Below are positions 42,486 to 52,044 of a stretch of 64,000 nt of DNA, one piece after another. A program made the translations under genes and the position numbers. Each line of letters starts with the position of its first letter. Within the stretch, counting starts at the first letter, position 1. A model generated the notes under the pieces. The model had not been told where the DNA came from and did no database searches. It worked only from the letters and a program-made list of their open reading frames with translations. Origin of the DNA: Tepidanaerobacteraceae bacterium (lineage in GTDB: Bacteria > Bacillota > Thermosediminibacteria > Thermosediminibacterales > Tepidanaerobacteraceae); assembly GCA_029982615.1 (NCBI GenBank), contig JARRBK010000001.1:48227-112226 (forward strand). Direction: 5' to 3'.

Positions 42486-44135
42486 TTATTCGGCTTTTAT
42501 CTCTATAACTTTGCCGTTCTTTATCCTCAGTTCAACTTTCATGCCCGCCCTTATATCCGAAAGCTCATCTATATCGTCCAGGTTTACATCGCTCGCCAGG
42601 AGAAATGTATATACTCCGTCTTCATTTTCAACGGTTATCTCCCATTGAGACCTGAGCGTTAAAGATACCACCTTGCCTTCCAATCTGCCGTTCTTAATTT
42701 CTTCCGTTTCCCTGTTCTGTTCCCGGATCCTATCCCGGAAACTGTAGACTTCGATTTCTAAAGCTTCCCCATCCTGGGATTTTATCTTCGCAAAGTCTCC
42801 CGTTTCTATGTCTGAAAGTTCTCCGGTTTTACCGTCTACCGTGATTTTTGTATCGTCATCCACCTTGAATGTCACCACACTGGCTGTCCTGACAGGGTAA
42901 AAGTCTTCCACATCTATGAGGTCTCCACTCATGTATATCGAGGCTCCGACTTTCAATGTGCCCGTCACAACTATATTTTCCCCCACATAATCTTCCAGGC
43001 CGTCGGTATCCCCTGTAAGTACAAAAGTGCCATAACCGGTGGAAAGCTCATAATGCCATCCTTCCAAATCGCTCGTTTTCAGGACGCCCACAAATCCCTT
43101 ATCAGCATCGTTGACGTAGGTAAACAGCGATACGGTCCCGTTGTCTTCATCCACATCCGTAACAAGTCCTCTGGCGCTCACTGTGACCGGCTCAGCGTCC
43201 TCTTCAAGCACCTGAATGAACACCACGTCTCCATCGGAATTTATAACAAGTTCCACTTTGTCTCCTTCATTCAGGTCTTTCAGTTCTCTATATTTTTCAT
43301 CAATGTAAACAGGCGCATTTTCTATTATATCATAGGTCTTTTCTCCATAGCTGTTTGTTATAGTTATGGTCAGCTCTTCCGTATCCACATCTTTTATTAT
43401 GCCTACCAGAAGGTTTTCATCTTCCTGTTCCAGTGTACCGTCGAGCCTGCTTGCTAGCACCGCCATTTCCGCCCGGCTGATGGGTTCCTGCGGCTTGAAC
43501 AACCCCCTGTCGTCACCCTTCATCAGCCCCAAATCTGTTATCACATATACATATCCCACGGCATCTTTTGGAACTGCATTGGCATCTTTGAAGGGCAGCT
43601 TATCTTTCATATGTTCTTGCGCTTCATCTTCCTTGCCCAGGGCCCTTACCACCAGCCTTGCCACTTCATATCGCTTGGCCGCTGCATTAGGATTGAAACC
43701 TTTCAATTCGTCGGGTTCTACCAGGCCCTTTTCAACGGCCAGGGCAATATAGTAATAACCTTTTGACCATTTGACATTAAGATTCTTTACTGATTTCGGA
43801 AGGTTTTTCACATTGTCGACTTCCTGTTCCCAGCCCATAATCCTGAGGGCAATCACAACAGCCTCCAGATTGGTAACATTGTTCCTTGGCTTAAAAAAGT
43901 CTCCGGGATATCCGGTGAAAATCCCTTTTGCATACATTTTTTCAATGGCCATCCTGGCCCAATTCAGGGTTTCGTCTACATCTGAAAAACCTGTTTTCCA
44001 CCGGGCTTTGCCCTGCGAAAAAACGTTTAAGTTTTTACCCTCGGCCCCTCCGGCAAAGGCGGCCGGCACCGCCATTGTCAGAACCACCAGCACTACTAAC
44101 AGCACGGTGATAATTTTTTCGGTCAATCTTTTCAT
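42486..44135 (-). CDS. SLH-domain surface protein
   Basis: From ATG 44135, with an AGGAGG site, the protein has 549 residues; 21 further codons upstream lack a ribosome site. A signal peptide ends AAFA. Three SLH repeats cover about 50-240 (WARMAIEKMYAKGIFTGYPG, GYYYIALAVEKGLVEPDEL, VGYVYVITDLGLMKGDDRG). Beta modules with the DLNEGDKVEL, DIETGDFAKI and DIRAGMKVEL turns fill the rest, as in the neighbour. The tandem repeat at 44250-44271 lies in its upstream region. Confidence 0.88.
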   Translation of the reverse strand: MKRLTEKIITVLLVVLVVLTMAVPAAFAGGAEGKNLNVFSQGKARWKTGFSDVDETLNWARMAIEKMYAKGIFTGYPGDFFKPRNNVTNLEAVVIALRIMGWEQEVDNVKNLPKSVKNLNVKWSKGYYYIALAVEKGLVEPDELKGFNPNAAAKRYEVARLVVRALGKEDEAQEHMKDKLPFKDANAVPKDAVGYVYVITDLGLMKGDDRGLFKPQEPISRAEMAVLASRLDGTLEQEDENLLVGIIKDVDTEELTITITNSYGEKTYDIIENAPVYIDEKYRELKDLNEGDKVELVINSDGDVVFIQVLEEDAEPVTVSARGLVTDVDEDNGTVSLFTYVNDADKGFVGVLKTSDLEGWHYELSTGYGTFVLTGDTDGLEDYVGENIVVTGTLKVGASIYMSGDLIDVEDFYPVRTASVVTFKVDDDTKITVDGKTGELSDIETGDFAKIKSQDGEALEIEVYSFRDRIREQNRETEEIKNGRLEGKVVSLTLRSQWEITVENEDGVYTFLLASDVNLDDIDELSDIRAGMKVELRIKNGKVIEIKAE

Positions 44136-44249
44136 ACTCACCCTCCTATTTCCCTTTTTTCTTTTCCCCCGGGTTCCGGAACCGGATTTGTTTTTCACTA
44201 TATAATATCGTAAAATAATATGGAAAATATGAGGTTATCTGGAAAATGT

Positions 44250-44271
44250 AACAATATTGTAACAGTATTGT
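44250..44271. repeat. Tandem 11-bp repeat upstream of the SLH gene
   Basis: AACAATATTGT (44250-44260) and AACAGTATTGT (44261-44271) are adjacent copies with one difference, each close to a palindrome. They lie about 115 bp before the SLH start and 11 bp after the TetR stop. They may bind a regulator, but no partner is known. Confidence 0.4.
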
Positions 44272-44281
44272 AATATTCCTG

Positions 44282-44917
44282 TCAAATATTCAACGCTATC
44301 CCGTGGAATAAAATGTCCAGGGCTTTTTCTTTTATTTTTTCCAAAGATTCGGCATCTTCACCATCGTTACAAATGCTCTCCGCAAAAAATATTCTCCATG
44401 AAGTCAAAAACATTACTGCTGCCAAGTGCACGTCCACCTGCCTCAGTATTCCCTCATCTTTGCCCTGCTGCAATACATTTTCCACCAGTCTTACAATCTT
44501 CTTCTGGCTCTGAATAATCCACATGTGAAGGTCGCGGCTGATGTATGTAAAGTCGTGAAACATGAGGTTAGTCAGCTTCTTTGCATAAACAGCATATTTT
44601 ATGTGGACATCCATCATGTTTTCAATCTTTTGTCTGAAATTCTCCCCTAGTTCAATGCTTTTTTTAATGGATTCGAAGTACCACGTCATGCATTGCTTTA
44701 CCATGCCGCAAAAGAGTTCTTTTTTTCCCGGAAAATATTCGTATAAGGTCCCCTTCCCTACACCTGCTTTCCGAGCTATCTCCTCCATTTTCGTCTGATG
44801 GAAACCCTTTTCTATGAACACATCAAAGGCTGCCCGTATTATCTCTTCATAACGTTCTGCCTTTCTTTCGCTTAGGTTTTCTGACTGCATTGAATTTCTT
44901 TTCATCTCCTCCGTCAA
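44282..44917 (-). CDS. TetR/AcrR-family repressor of the efflux operon
   Basis: The 211 residues have the N-terminal helix-turn-helix EIIRAAFDVFIEKGFHQTKM with GVGKGTLYEYFPGKKELF (about 25-75) and a variable ligand-binding half. The start may be TTG 44917 or a nearby ATG. It follows the TolC-like gene by 3 bp as last gene of the RND operon. The palindrome GACCGGTC near 50606, ahead of the adaptor gene, is the likely operator. Confidence 0.9.
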   Translation of the reverse strand: MTEEMKRNSMQSENLSERKAERYEEIIRAAFDVFIEKGFHQTKMEEIARKAGVGKGTLYEYFPGKKELFCGMVKQCMTWYFESIKKSIELGENFRQKIENMMDVHIKYAVYAKKLTNLMFHDFTYISRDLHMWIIQSQKKIVRLVENVLQQGKDEGILRQVDVHLAAVMFLTSWRIFFAESICNDGEDAESLEKIKEKALDILFHGIALNI

Positions 44918-44920
44918 AAT

Positions 44921-46117
44921 TTACTGAGCGTTCCCGGAACCGGAGGTATTTGCCGTCACCGGAATATAGACCACGTTTTCGAGTTTTATCTTTGCAAGAT
45001 TGTAATTATAAACTGCCTGACTCATTTGAAGTTCCACTCGCCTGAGCATTTCTTCCGCCTGGGAAACATCCACTCTAACCGCCGTCCCAGCTTCATAGCT
45101 GAGCCTTGCGAGCCTCAGGCTTTCCTTTGCCGTCTCCATGGATTTTTCCAGCACTGGTATGTTGGACTGTGCCTCCGCCAGGTCCAGCAATATACCCCTG
45201 ACTTCCGCCTCCACATCTTTTTTCTTGTTCTCCAGGTTCATCTTCGCCTCCTGCAGGGCATACTCTTTTTCTTTGTATTTGAAAGTATTGGAAGGATATA
45301 CGCTGCTCGTCATGTCGAAATCCAGCTGCGCGATTTCAAGCTTCCCCTGCGCCTCGGCAATATCCATACGCTTTTGCAGGGCTTCTTCTATCAGTAATTT
45401 CGCATCTGGCACGTCTTCCATAGGTTTAAACTCAAATTTATCCGTAAGTTTTATCTCTTGGTCAGCATCAATATTCAATAGTTTTTTTAGATTTATATAA
45501 GCCTTTTGCCTCTCCGATTCCGCCACCGCGACTGCAGCCTGGGCGCTGGCCACCTGAACCTGGGCATCCATCAGGTCCCTTTTTGCAATAACGCCGGCTT
45601 TAAGCTTTGCTTCCGCAATCTTTTGCATTTCCTGCTGCCTCTGCAGAGCCTGTTCGCATATTTTTAGGTTGTCGTCTGCCGCCAGGGCTGCATAATACGC
45701 TGCCTCCACACCGTATCTTATGTTCCTCAAGGTGGCGTCGACGCCCAGTTGGGCCATTTTTAGGCCGAATTCGGCATTCTTTTTACCCATTTCAATCTGG
45801 TATTTATATTCGAAATCTGACGGACTGAGTTTATATGGATTTGAATATAATGAATTGTTTTCTTTTTCCTCTTCTTTACCTTTTTTATCCTGATATTTTA
45901 TCTCCTGCTGAGCAAGCTGTGCTTTTTCTACCGCCAGTTTTGACAGCGCCACCTGAGGATTGGCCTCTTCCGCCATTTTCAACGCATCAGCCAGGGAAAG
46001 TTCGATGACATGCGGTTCTTCAGGCTTGGTTTCTCCTTGGGCAAAGGCAAAACCGCCCGGCAGAATAATTGATACCATCAGAATAACTATTAATATGTTT
46101 TTCCTCATGTTTGACAT
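44921..46117 (-). CDS. TolC-family outer-membrane-type efflux protein
   Basis: The 398 residues have a signal peptide (about 1-27, ending FAFAQ) and two OEP-like halves with long helices (SLADALKMAEEANPQVALSK start, and the repeat TAKESLRLARLSYEAGTAVRVDVSQAEEML near 335). It is shorter than E. coli TolC (about 490) and the beta-barrel part is poor. A TolC-like partner in an operon with RND and adaptor genes is known from some Clostridia, but the presence of an outer membrane cannot be concluded. A GGAGG site precedes the ATG. Confidence 0.85.
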   Translation of the reverse strand: MSNMRKNILIVILMVSIILPGGFAFAQGETKPEEPHVIELSLADALKMAEEANPQVALSKLAVEKAQLAQQEIKYQDKKGKEEEKENNSLYSNPYKLSPSDFEYKYQIEMGKKNAEFGLKMAQLGVDATLRNIRYGVEAAYYAALAADDNLKICEQALQRQQEMQKIAEAKLKAGVIAKRDLMDAQVQVASAQAAVAVAESERQKAYINLKKLLNIDADQEIKLTDKFEFKPMEDVPDAKLLIEEALQKRMDIAEAQGKLEIAQLDFDMTSSVYPSNTFKYKEKEYALQEAKMNLENKKKDVEAEVRGILLDLAEAQSNIPVLEKSMETAKESLRLARLSYEAGTAVRVDVSQAEEMLRRVELQMSQAVYNYNLAKIKLENVVYIPVTANTSGSGNAQ

Positions 46118-46170
46118 CTTAATCCTCCTAAATAACCTATAGAATTGTGGTTAGCTTTTCCCCGCTTCAA

Positions 46171-49100
46171 CTATCCTGAAATCAGCTTTTGCTTTTTCCG
46201 AAACCGTATCCTCTTCCATATGCTCCCGATATCTTCCATTATTGTATATATCACGGGAATGACCACCAGGGTCAACAATGTGGAAAAGACCAGCCCTCCT
46301 ATAACCACTGTAGCCATGGGTGCCCGAAGCTCTCCTCCTTCACCGAGGCCCAGCGCTAGCGGAATTAGGCCCAAAACCGTGGTAAGGGCAGTCATAAGAA
46401 TGGGCCTCAACCGGATGGAGCCGGCTCTTATTATAGCCTCTTCTCGGCTCATGCCCCTCTGCCTCAGTTGATTTATATAATCCACCAGCACTATGGCATT
46501 GTTCACCACAATTCCCGCCAGCATGATTATCCCGATAAACGCAGGCATGTTAAGGTGCCTACCAGTTAGAAGCAATGCGAATACGACGCCTATTATAGCC
46601 AGCGGCACAGTAAACATTATTACAAAAGGTTGGGCCAAAGATTCGAACTGAGCGGCCATCACCATGTAAACCAGTATCACCGCCAATATCAATGCGAGAA
46701 ACAAGTCTCGGAAGGATTCCACCATTTGTTCCTGTTCGCCACCCATTTTATAGCTGTATCCTTCCGGGAAGGTGATGGTAGAAAGCTTCCTTTGAATCTC
46801 ATTGTTTACGGTCCCCGCAGCTCTTCCCACTATGTCTCCAGTTACGGTTACCACCCTGGTCTGATCATCTCTGTCTATTTCTACAGGGCCGACACCTTTT
46901 TCCACTCGGGCCACATCCCCAAGGGTTATCATTGCTCCCGATGGACCCTGGATCAATAGATTCTTTATCTTGGAAATATCATCCACCAAATCTTCCCTGG
47001 CTTTTATCACCACATCTATTTCATCTCCGCCCACTTTATAATTGGTGGCAGTACTGCCCAGCACAGCAGAGTTTACCGCCTGGGCCACCTGGCTCGTAGA
47101 AAGCCCGTATAGCGCCGCTTTGTCCCGGTCCACTATTATTTCAAGCTCCGGTTCGCCGCGCTCCAAGCTGCTCTCCACCTCCCGGGTACCAGGCACGGAC
47201 CTTACAATGTCCACAATACGGTCGCTGAGCTTTCTCAACTCGTCTAGGTCATCCCCTTTGATAGAAATGGAGATGGGCTTCATGCTGCCGCCGCCTCCAA
47301 AATCCATGCTGCTCATTACGTTTACTTTTATTTCCGCTCCTGGCATATTTTTTGCGATGTTCCTAATTTCCTCTGCCACATCATCAGCGCTCCGCTTTCG
47401 TTCCGAAATAGGTTTCAGCACCACCGACAAATTCGCGATATTGTGGCTGGTATTTCCAAGAAAAGAGGAAGACGAGCCGATATTGGCCAATACCCCTTCT
47501 ACCTCTTCGATGCCCTTGAGTTTTTTCTCCATTTGTAAAACAAAACTGTCTGTTTTTTCAAGGTTTGTGCCGTCGGGCAACGTTATTGAAACTGTAATCA
47601 TACCTGTGTCAGACTTTGGCAAGAACTCCGTCCCCACAAAAGGAATGAGAATCAAGCTCAGGATAAACAAAGCTCCTATAACCAGGGCGACTGTTTTCCT
47701 GTGAAAAAGCGACCACTTCAAAAGCCTGCTGTAGAGTCTTTCAGCCTTTTCGTAATATCTTGAAAACACATCCAGCGGTGCCTTTAAAGCTCTAAAAAAT
47801 TTATTTTTTGAATAGTTACCTAAATATTTGTCTCCAGGCGTTCCGACAACATGTATCAGTCTTGATGAAAACAGCGGCACCACTGTCAGAGACACTGCCA
47901 AGGACGAAAGTAGCGAAAAAGTTACCGTCAACGCCATTTCTTTGAAAAACTGAGCCGTTATTCCCTGGATAAAGACAATGGGCAAAAATACCGCCACAGT
48001 AGTCAGTGTGGAGGCCGTCACCGCCATGCCCACCTCATTGGCACCGGAAAGGGCTGCATCAATGGGAGTTTCGCCTTCCTGACGGTGCCTGAAAATATTC
48101 TCCAGCACCACAATGGAGTTATCCACCAGCATGCCCACGCCGAGAGCAAGACCGCCCAGCGACATCATGTTAAGCGTAAGCCGGTTAAAATATATCAGCA
48201 CAAAGGTGGCTATTATGGATATAGGGATGGAAATTCCAATTATAGCTGTGGTCCTTAAATCCCTCAAAAACAGATAAAGCACCAGCACAGCAAGAAGTGC
48301 CCCGGTAATGGCGTTACTTGTGACATTGCTGATGGATTTTTCGATGTATTCAGCCTGATCCATCACCGACACATATCCTATGCCTGCCGGCACCACTTTC
48401 TTAATCCTTTCCATTTCGGCCCTCACGTTTCGGGCCACCTGAACGGTATTGTAGCCAGACTGTTTTCGGATAATCAGCGTAATGCTGGGCTTTCCGTTAT
48501 ACCTTGCTATAGTAGAAACTTGCTTGTGAGTGTCTTTTACCTCGCCCAGGTTTTTAAGCGGTATTACGCCTCCCCGGGGCAGGGACAGCGGAAGGTTTTC
48601 TATGTCAGAAATGTCTTTGAACTGAGCAGTAGTCCGAATGAGGTAATCCTTTTTGCCCTGAGATACAGTGCCTCCGGGAAGATTTAGGTTCTCTGCCTGT
48701 AGTTTAGCCGCTATTTGCGACATGGAAACCCCGTAGTAGGCCAGCTTATCCGGGTCGACAACTATGTCTATTTCCCGCTCCAGCCCGCCTACAATGCTTA
48801 CTTCAGCTACGCCTTCCAATCTCAATAGCCTGTTTTTTATGACATCATCGGCAATTTTTTTCAGCTGGACAATATCGTTTCCTCCGTATAAGGCAAGCTG
48901 CATCACCGGCATCATGGAAGGGTCAAATTTTATGACCATGGGCGATTTTGCCTCTTTTGGAAGGTAAGGCTTTATTAAATCCACCTGTTCCCTGATGTCA
49001 AGAGATGCCATGTCCATATTGGTGCCCCAGTTGAATTCCACGTACACGGTTGAGTTGCCTTCGCTGCTGAATGATTGGATGTTTTTAACATTGTTAATAG

Positions 49101-49317
49101 TGGATAGGGCCTCTTCGATGGGCTGCGTAATCATGGTCTCTATCTCTCTCGGCGATGTGCCTTCATACTGGGTTATAACCACTGCACCGGGATATACAAA
49201 ATTTGGAAACAGGTCAATCCCCAGCCTAGTTAAGGAAATAAACCCCAGTACGAGCACAATACAAATCAACATTAGCATGGTCACGGGGCGCTTTATTGAA
49301 AAACTCGTCAAGTTCAT
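46171..49317 (-). CDS. RND-family multidrug efflux pump (AcrB/SwrC type)
   Basis: The 1048 residues have the RND plan: a first helix TSFSIKRPVTMLMLICIVLVLGFISL-type start, two large extracytoplasmic loops and 12 membrane helices. The proton-relay segment in helix 4 is GGLALGVGMLVDNSIVVLEN (Asp about 405). It exports drugs or lipophilic compounds with proton drive. Its start overlaps the adaptor stop (ATGA), and TolC-like and TetR genes follow. Confidence 0.95.
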   Translation of the reverse strand: MNLTSFSIKRPVTMLMLICIVLVLGFISLTRLGIDLFPNFVYPGAVVITQYEGTSPREIETMITQPIEEALSTINNVKNIQSFSSEGNSTVYVEFNWGTNMDMASLDIREQVDLIKPYLPKEAKSPMVIKFDPSMMPVMQLALYGGNDIVQLKKIADDVIKNRLLRLEGVAEVSIVGGLEREIDIVVDPDKLAYYGVSMSQIAAKLQAENLNLPGGTVSQGKKDYLIRTTAQFKDISDIENLPLSLPRGGVIPLKNLGEVKDTHKQVSTIARYNGKPSITLIIRKQSGYNTVQVARNVRAEMERIKKVVPAGIGYVSVMDQAEYIEKSISNVTSNAITGALLAVLVLYLFLRDLRTTAIIGISIPISIIATFVLIYFNRLTLNMMSLGGLALGVGMLVDNSIVVLENIFRHRQEGETPIDAALSGANEVGMAVTASTLTTVAVFLPIVFIQGITAQFFKEMALTVTFSLLSSLAVSLTVVPLFSSRLIHVVGTPGDKYLGNYSKNKFFRALKAPLDVFSRYYEKAERLYSRLLKWSLFHRKTVALVIGALFILSLILIPFVGTEFLPKSDTGMITVSITLPDGTNLEKTDSFVLQMEKKLKGIEEVEGVLANIGSSSSFLGNTSHNIANLSVVLKPISERKRSADDVAEEIRNIAKNMPGAEIKVNVMSSMDFGGGGSMKPISISIKGDDLDELRKLSDRIVDIVRSVPGTREVESSLERGEPELEIIVDRDKAALYGLSTSQVAQAVNSAVLGSTATNYKVGGDEIDVVIKAREDLVDDISKIKNLLIQGPSGAMITLGDVARVEKGVGPVEIDRDDQTRVVTVTGDIVGRAAGTVNNEIQRKLSTITFPEGYSYKMGGEQEQMVESFRDLFLALILAVILVYMVMAAQFESLAQPFVIMFTVPLAIIGVVFALLLTGRHLNMPAFIGIIMLAGIVVNNAIVLVDYINQLRQRGMSREEAIIRAGSIRLRPILMTALTTVLGLIPLALGLGEGGELRAPMATVVIGGLVFSTLLTLVVIPVIYTIMEDIGSIWKRIRFRKKQKLISG

Positions 49318-50567
49318 TTCGTATCACCCCGATTTTCAACGGTTACTTTCACACCGTCCTGTAACATCTCCTGGCCTTCCACTACTATCTCCTGACCCGC
49401 AGAAATCCCTTTTGTTACCACCACTTTGCCCATGGATTCGGTACCCGTTTCAACCCTGCATGCTTTAGCTCTGCCATTTTCTACGGTATAAACGAGCTTT
49501 GAGCCGTCATAAGCCACCACCGCATCTTCCGGTACCGTCACAACCTTTTTATAAAAACCTACAACAAGTTTTACTCTCGCAAACATGCCCGATTTTAATG
49601 TTCCACTTTCGTTGGGCACCTGCACTTTAACGGGATACACAAAAGTTGTCGGGTTCTTAAACGGGCTTATGCTGACAATTCTACCTTTTGCCGACCGAAC
49701 ATTTGCCGAATCAACTGTGACCTCCGCCTCCTGCCCGATACTCAGCGCACTTATTCTGTCTTCTGTTACATCTATTTCAATCTCGACATTTTTTAGGTCT
49801 CCCACTGTAGCCACCTGCATACCGGCGCTTATCATCTGACCGGTTTTTACGTTAATGAACCCGACAGTCCCATCGATGGGGGATGTAATAAGCGTATTAT
49901 CAAGAGCATTCTGCGCTGCCTCCAGTGCAGCCTTTGCCTGGCTTACCTGGGCTTCAGCAGCGGATATGCTTTCAGGAGCTACTTTTCCCTTGACGAGGGC
50001 TAGCTGGGTTTTTGCCGATTCCAATTGCTCTTTCGCCAATTCGTATTGCAGTTTTACACTATCAAACTGTTGCTTGGATATAGCTCCCTCTTCCATTAAG
50101 CTTTTCATGCGGTTATAGTTTGCTTCAGCATTATTAAAATTGGCCTGAGCCTGATTTAATGCCGACTCCAGCTGCGCGATCTGCTGAGGCATTTGACCGT
50201 TTTTCAAATTGTCCAGTTGCGCTACCGCTGCATCGTATCCAGCCTTCGCCTGGTTTATCTGGGAAAGCACATCTTTTTGCTCAAGTTTTATCAGCACCTG
50301 GCCTTTTTTTACTTCTTCGCCTTCTCGAACCAATATTTGCTCAACTCTTCCATTCATCTTTGCAAAAACGCCTACCTCTCCCGCAGCCTGAACTCTGCCG
50401 GGGAAGGATTGATATTCTGCCAGGTCCTCTATTTTAGAAAATGCCGTCTTTACTGGCACGACCCTTTCAGATTGTTGCGCGGCAGGTTTTTGCCCGCATC
50501 CAACAGCTATAAAAATTAATCCCAGGACCAGCAATATGTAACTGATTTTGCACATTCTTGAATGCAT
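49314..50567 (-). CDS. RND efflux adaptor (membrane-fusion protein)
   Basis: The 417 residues carry a lipoprotein-type signal (about 1-24, IAVGC). The lipoyl half-motif GRVEQILVREGEEVKKGQVL (about 70-90) is followed by a Gln/Ala-rich coiled-coil hairpin (about 100-215), then beta barrel and membrane-proximal domains ending in VTVPEDAVV. It links the pump to the TolC-like channel. It is the first gene of the operon, with a palindromic operator just upstream. Confidence 0.93.
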   Translation of the reverse strand: MHSRMCKISYILLVLGLIFIAVGCGQKPAAQQSERVVPVKTAFSKIEDLAEYQSFPGRVQAAGEVGVFAKMNGRVEQILVREGEEVKKGQVLIKLEQKDVLSQINQAKAGYDAAVAQLDNLKNGQMPQQIAQLESALNQAQANFNNAEANYNRMKSLMEEGAISKQQFDSVKLQYELAKEQLESAKTQLALVKGKVAPESISAAEAQVSQAKAALEAAQNALDNTLITSPIDGTVGFINVKTGQMISAGMQVATVGDLKNVEIEIDVTEDRISALSIGQEAEVTVDSANVRSAKGRIVSISPFKNPTTFVYPVKVQVPNESGTLKSGMFARVKLVVGFYKKVVTVPEDAVVAYDGSKLVYTVENGRAKACRVETGTESMGKVVVTKGISAGQEIVVEGQEMLQDGVKVTVENRGDTK

Positions 50568-50600
50568 CTGCTATCCCCCTCAAAAATTATCTATGTAATC

Positions 50601-50615
50601 CGACCGACCGGTCAG
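50601..50615. promoter_or_regulatory. TetR-type operator of the efflux operon
   Basis: CGACCGACCGGTCAG contains the perfect palindrome GACCGGTC (50606-50613) inside a longer GACC repeat. It lies 34-48 bp upstream of the adaptor ATG, where a repressor would block transcription. The TetR protein encoded at the operon end is the obvious candidate, giving autoregulation. Confidence 0.65.
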
Positions 50616-50674
50616 TTCTGAAATATTATATTAATTTTCCTATCTCAAGTCAATATAATTATTTTAAAATTTAC

Positions 50675-51961
50675 CTAAAAATAATATTCCATTATTTCGC
50701 TGATAACCACACAGCTGGCAAGCCACACCACACCTACCAGAAAACCCGCCAAAATGTCTGTGGGATAACTTGCGCCGAAATATATGCGGCACGCACCAAC
50801 AGCGGCAATTGACACAATCCAAACGATTGCTGCCAATATTTTACGCTGCTTTTTTGCTTTCCTGGTAACGGCAAAAGCCAAAAAACCTAAAAACGCCGTA
50901 AAAACTAAAGCAGTCCCACTGGGAAAACCATAAGTTAAAAAATTCACAGCTTGCATCGGGGGTGCCAGCCTGGGCCTTTGAAATAAAGATTTCAAGCTCC
51001 ACTGTATTAGAAAGCTCCCTGCAAAACATACAAACGTAAGGGCAGGCATCCTTATGCTTTTACTTAAAAAACCCACCAGCATCATGCCCGCTGCCAGAAG
51101 CATAAATAGCGCTATGGGATGCTGGATTATTTTTACCGCATTCATTATTGCGTCTATAGCGGGGCTTTTTATGGAACGAAAAAAATAAATAATACCCCAA
51201 TCCAGCCACCCAAGCTCTTTTTCCAGCATTTCTGAAGCAAGTTTGACAAACATCATTCCGAATATGCACGCTGTTATAATGCCTCCCATTATATAAATAC
51301 CAAACTCGCCGTATTTTGCGATATATTTTTCCACTGCTTTTTTTACACGACCATATCCTGGCACTTTTTCCGGCAAAGCGCTCATTTGTATATGACTCTT
51401 TTTTGCAGCAAAATACAATATCAAGACTGCCGCCGCCACCAGGAAAGAGCCGGGCCCCAGCAATTTACTCAGAAAGGCCGTCGCATTTTCCCCCAGTGCC
51501 ATTATCGCAACACTTTCCAGGAAAAACCTCGCGCTTCTGCTCAGCAGAGCTGCTATGAAAAATGTAGCAATATTCATCCGGAAAACTCCAGATGCAATGG
51601 TGAAAACTTTGTACGGAATGGGGGTAAACCCCGCCACTGCCACCGCCCATCCGCCATAGCGGGAAAACATGTTTTCTATTTTATGTACGTTTTTTTGCTT
51701 TACAAATCGGTCGAGCAATGGCCTGCCCGCCCTAGCGCCTATAAAATACCCAAACAGCCCGCCCAATGTAGAAGCTATGGACGTTATGCCCGCATACCAT
51801 ATTCCACCAGCCGGGTATGCTATAGCGAGGGGAATCAGCACTATATCAGGAGGTATGGGGAAAAAAGATGCTTCCGCGAAGGCAAGAACAAAAAGCCCTA
51901 TAGTGCCATTCTGCAAAAAAAATTCTTTAGTTCCTGCTAAAAACTCCAAAATTCCATTCAT
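50675..51961 (-). CDS. Fusion of a DedA-family membrane protein and a PAP2-like domain lacking catalytic histidines
   Basis: The 428 residues comprise an N-terminal DedA/SNARE-associated part (1-195, FPIPPDIVLIPLA, GYFIGARAGRPLLDRF, YGGWAVAVAGFTPIPYKVFTIASG) and a C-terminal six-helix PAP2 part (about 210-428). PAP2 motif 2 reads GFPSGTA with Thr for the catalytic His, and motif 3 reads CRIYFGASYPTD with Cys for Ser and Ser for the nucleophilic His. Both PAP2 catalytic His are absent, so lipid-phosphate phosphatase activity is unlikely. A flippase-like DedA activity may remain. Confidence 0.85.
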   Translation of the reverse strand: MNGILEFLAGTKEFFLQNGTIGLFVLAFAEASFFPIPPDIVLIPLAIAYPAGGIWYAGITSIASTLGGLFGYFIGARAGRPLLDRFVKQKNVHKIENMFSRYGGWAVAVAGFTPIPYKVFTIASGVFRMNIATFFIAALLSRSARFFLESVAIMALGENATAFLSKLLGPGSFLVAAAVLILYFAAKKSHIQMSALPEKVPGYGRVKKAVEKYIAKYGEFGIYIMGGIITACIFGMMFVKLASEMLEKELGWLDWGIIYFFRSIKSPAIDAIMNAVKIIQHPIALFMLLAAGMMLVGFLSKSIRMPALTFVCFAGSFLIQWSLKSLFQRPRLAPPMQAVNFLTYGFPSGTALVFTAFLGFLAFAVTRKAKKQRKILAAIVWIVSIAAVGACRIYFGASYPTDILAGFLVGVVWLASCVVISEIMEYYF

Positions 51962-52044
51962 AAGCCGTCACCACTTATAAATTTTTCAAATCACATAATG
52001 TATATACGTAAAAAATAAAAAAATGTTTTCGGTTTTTTATTTTA

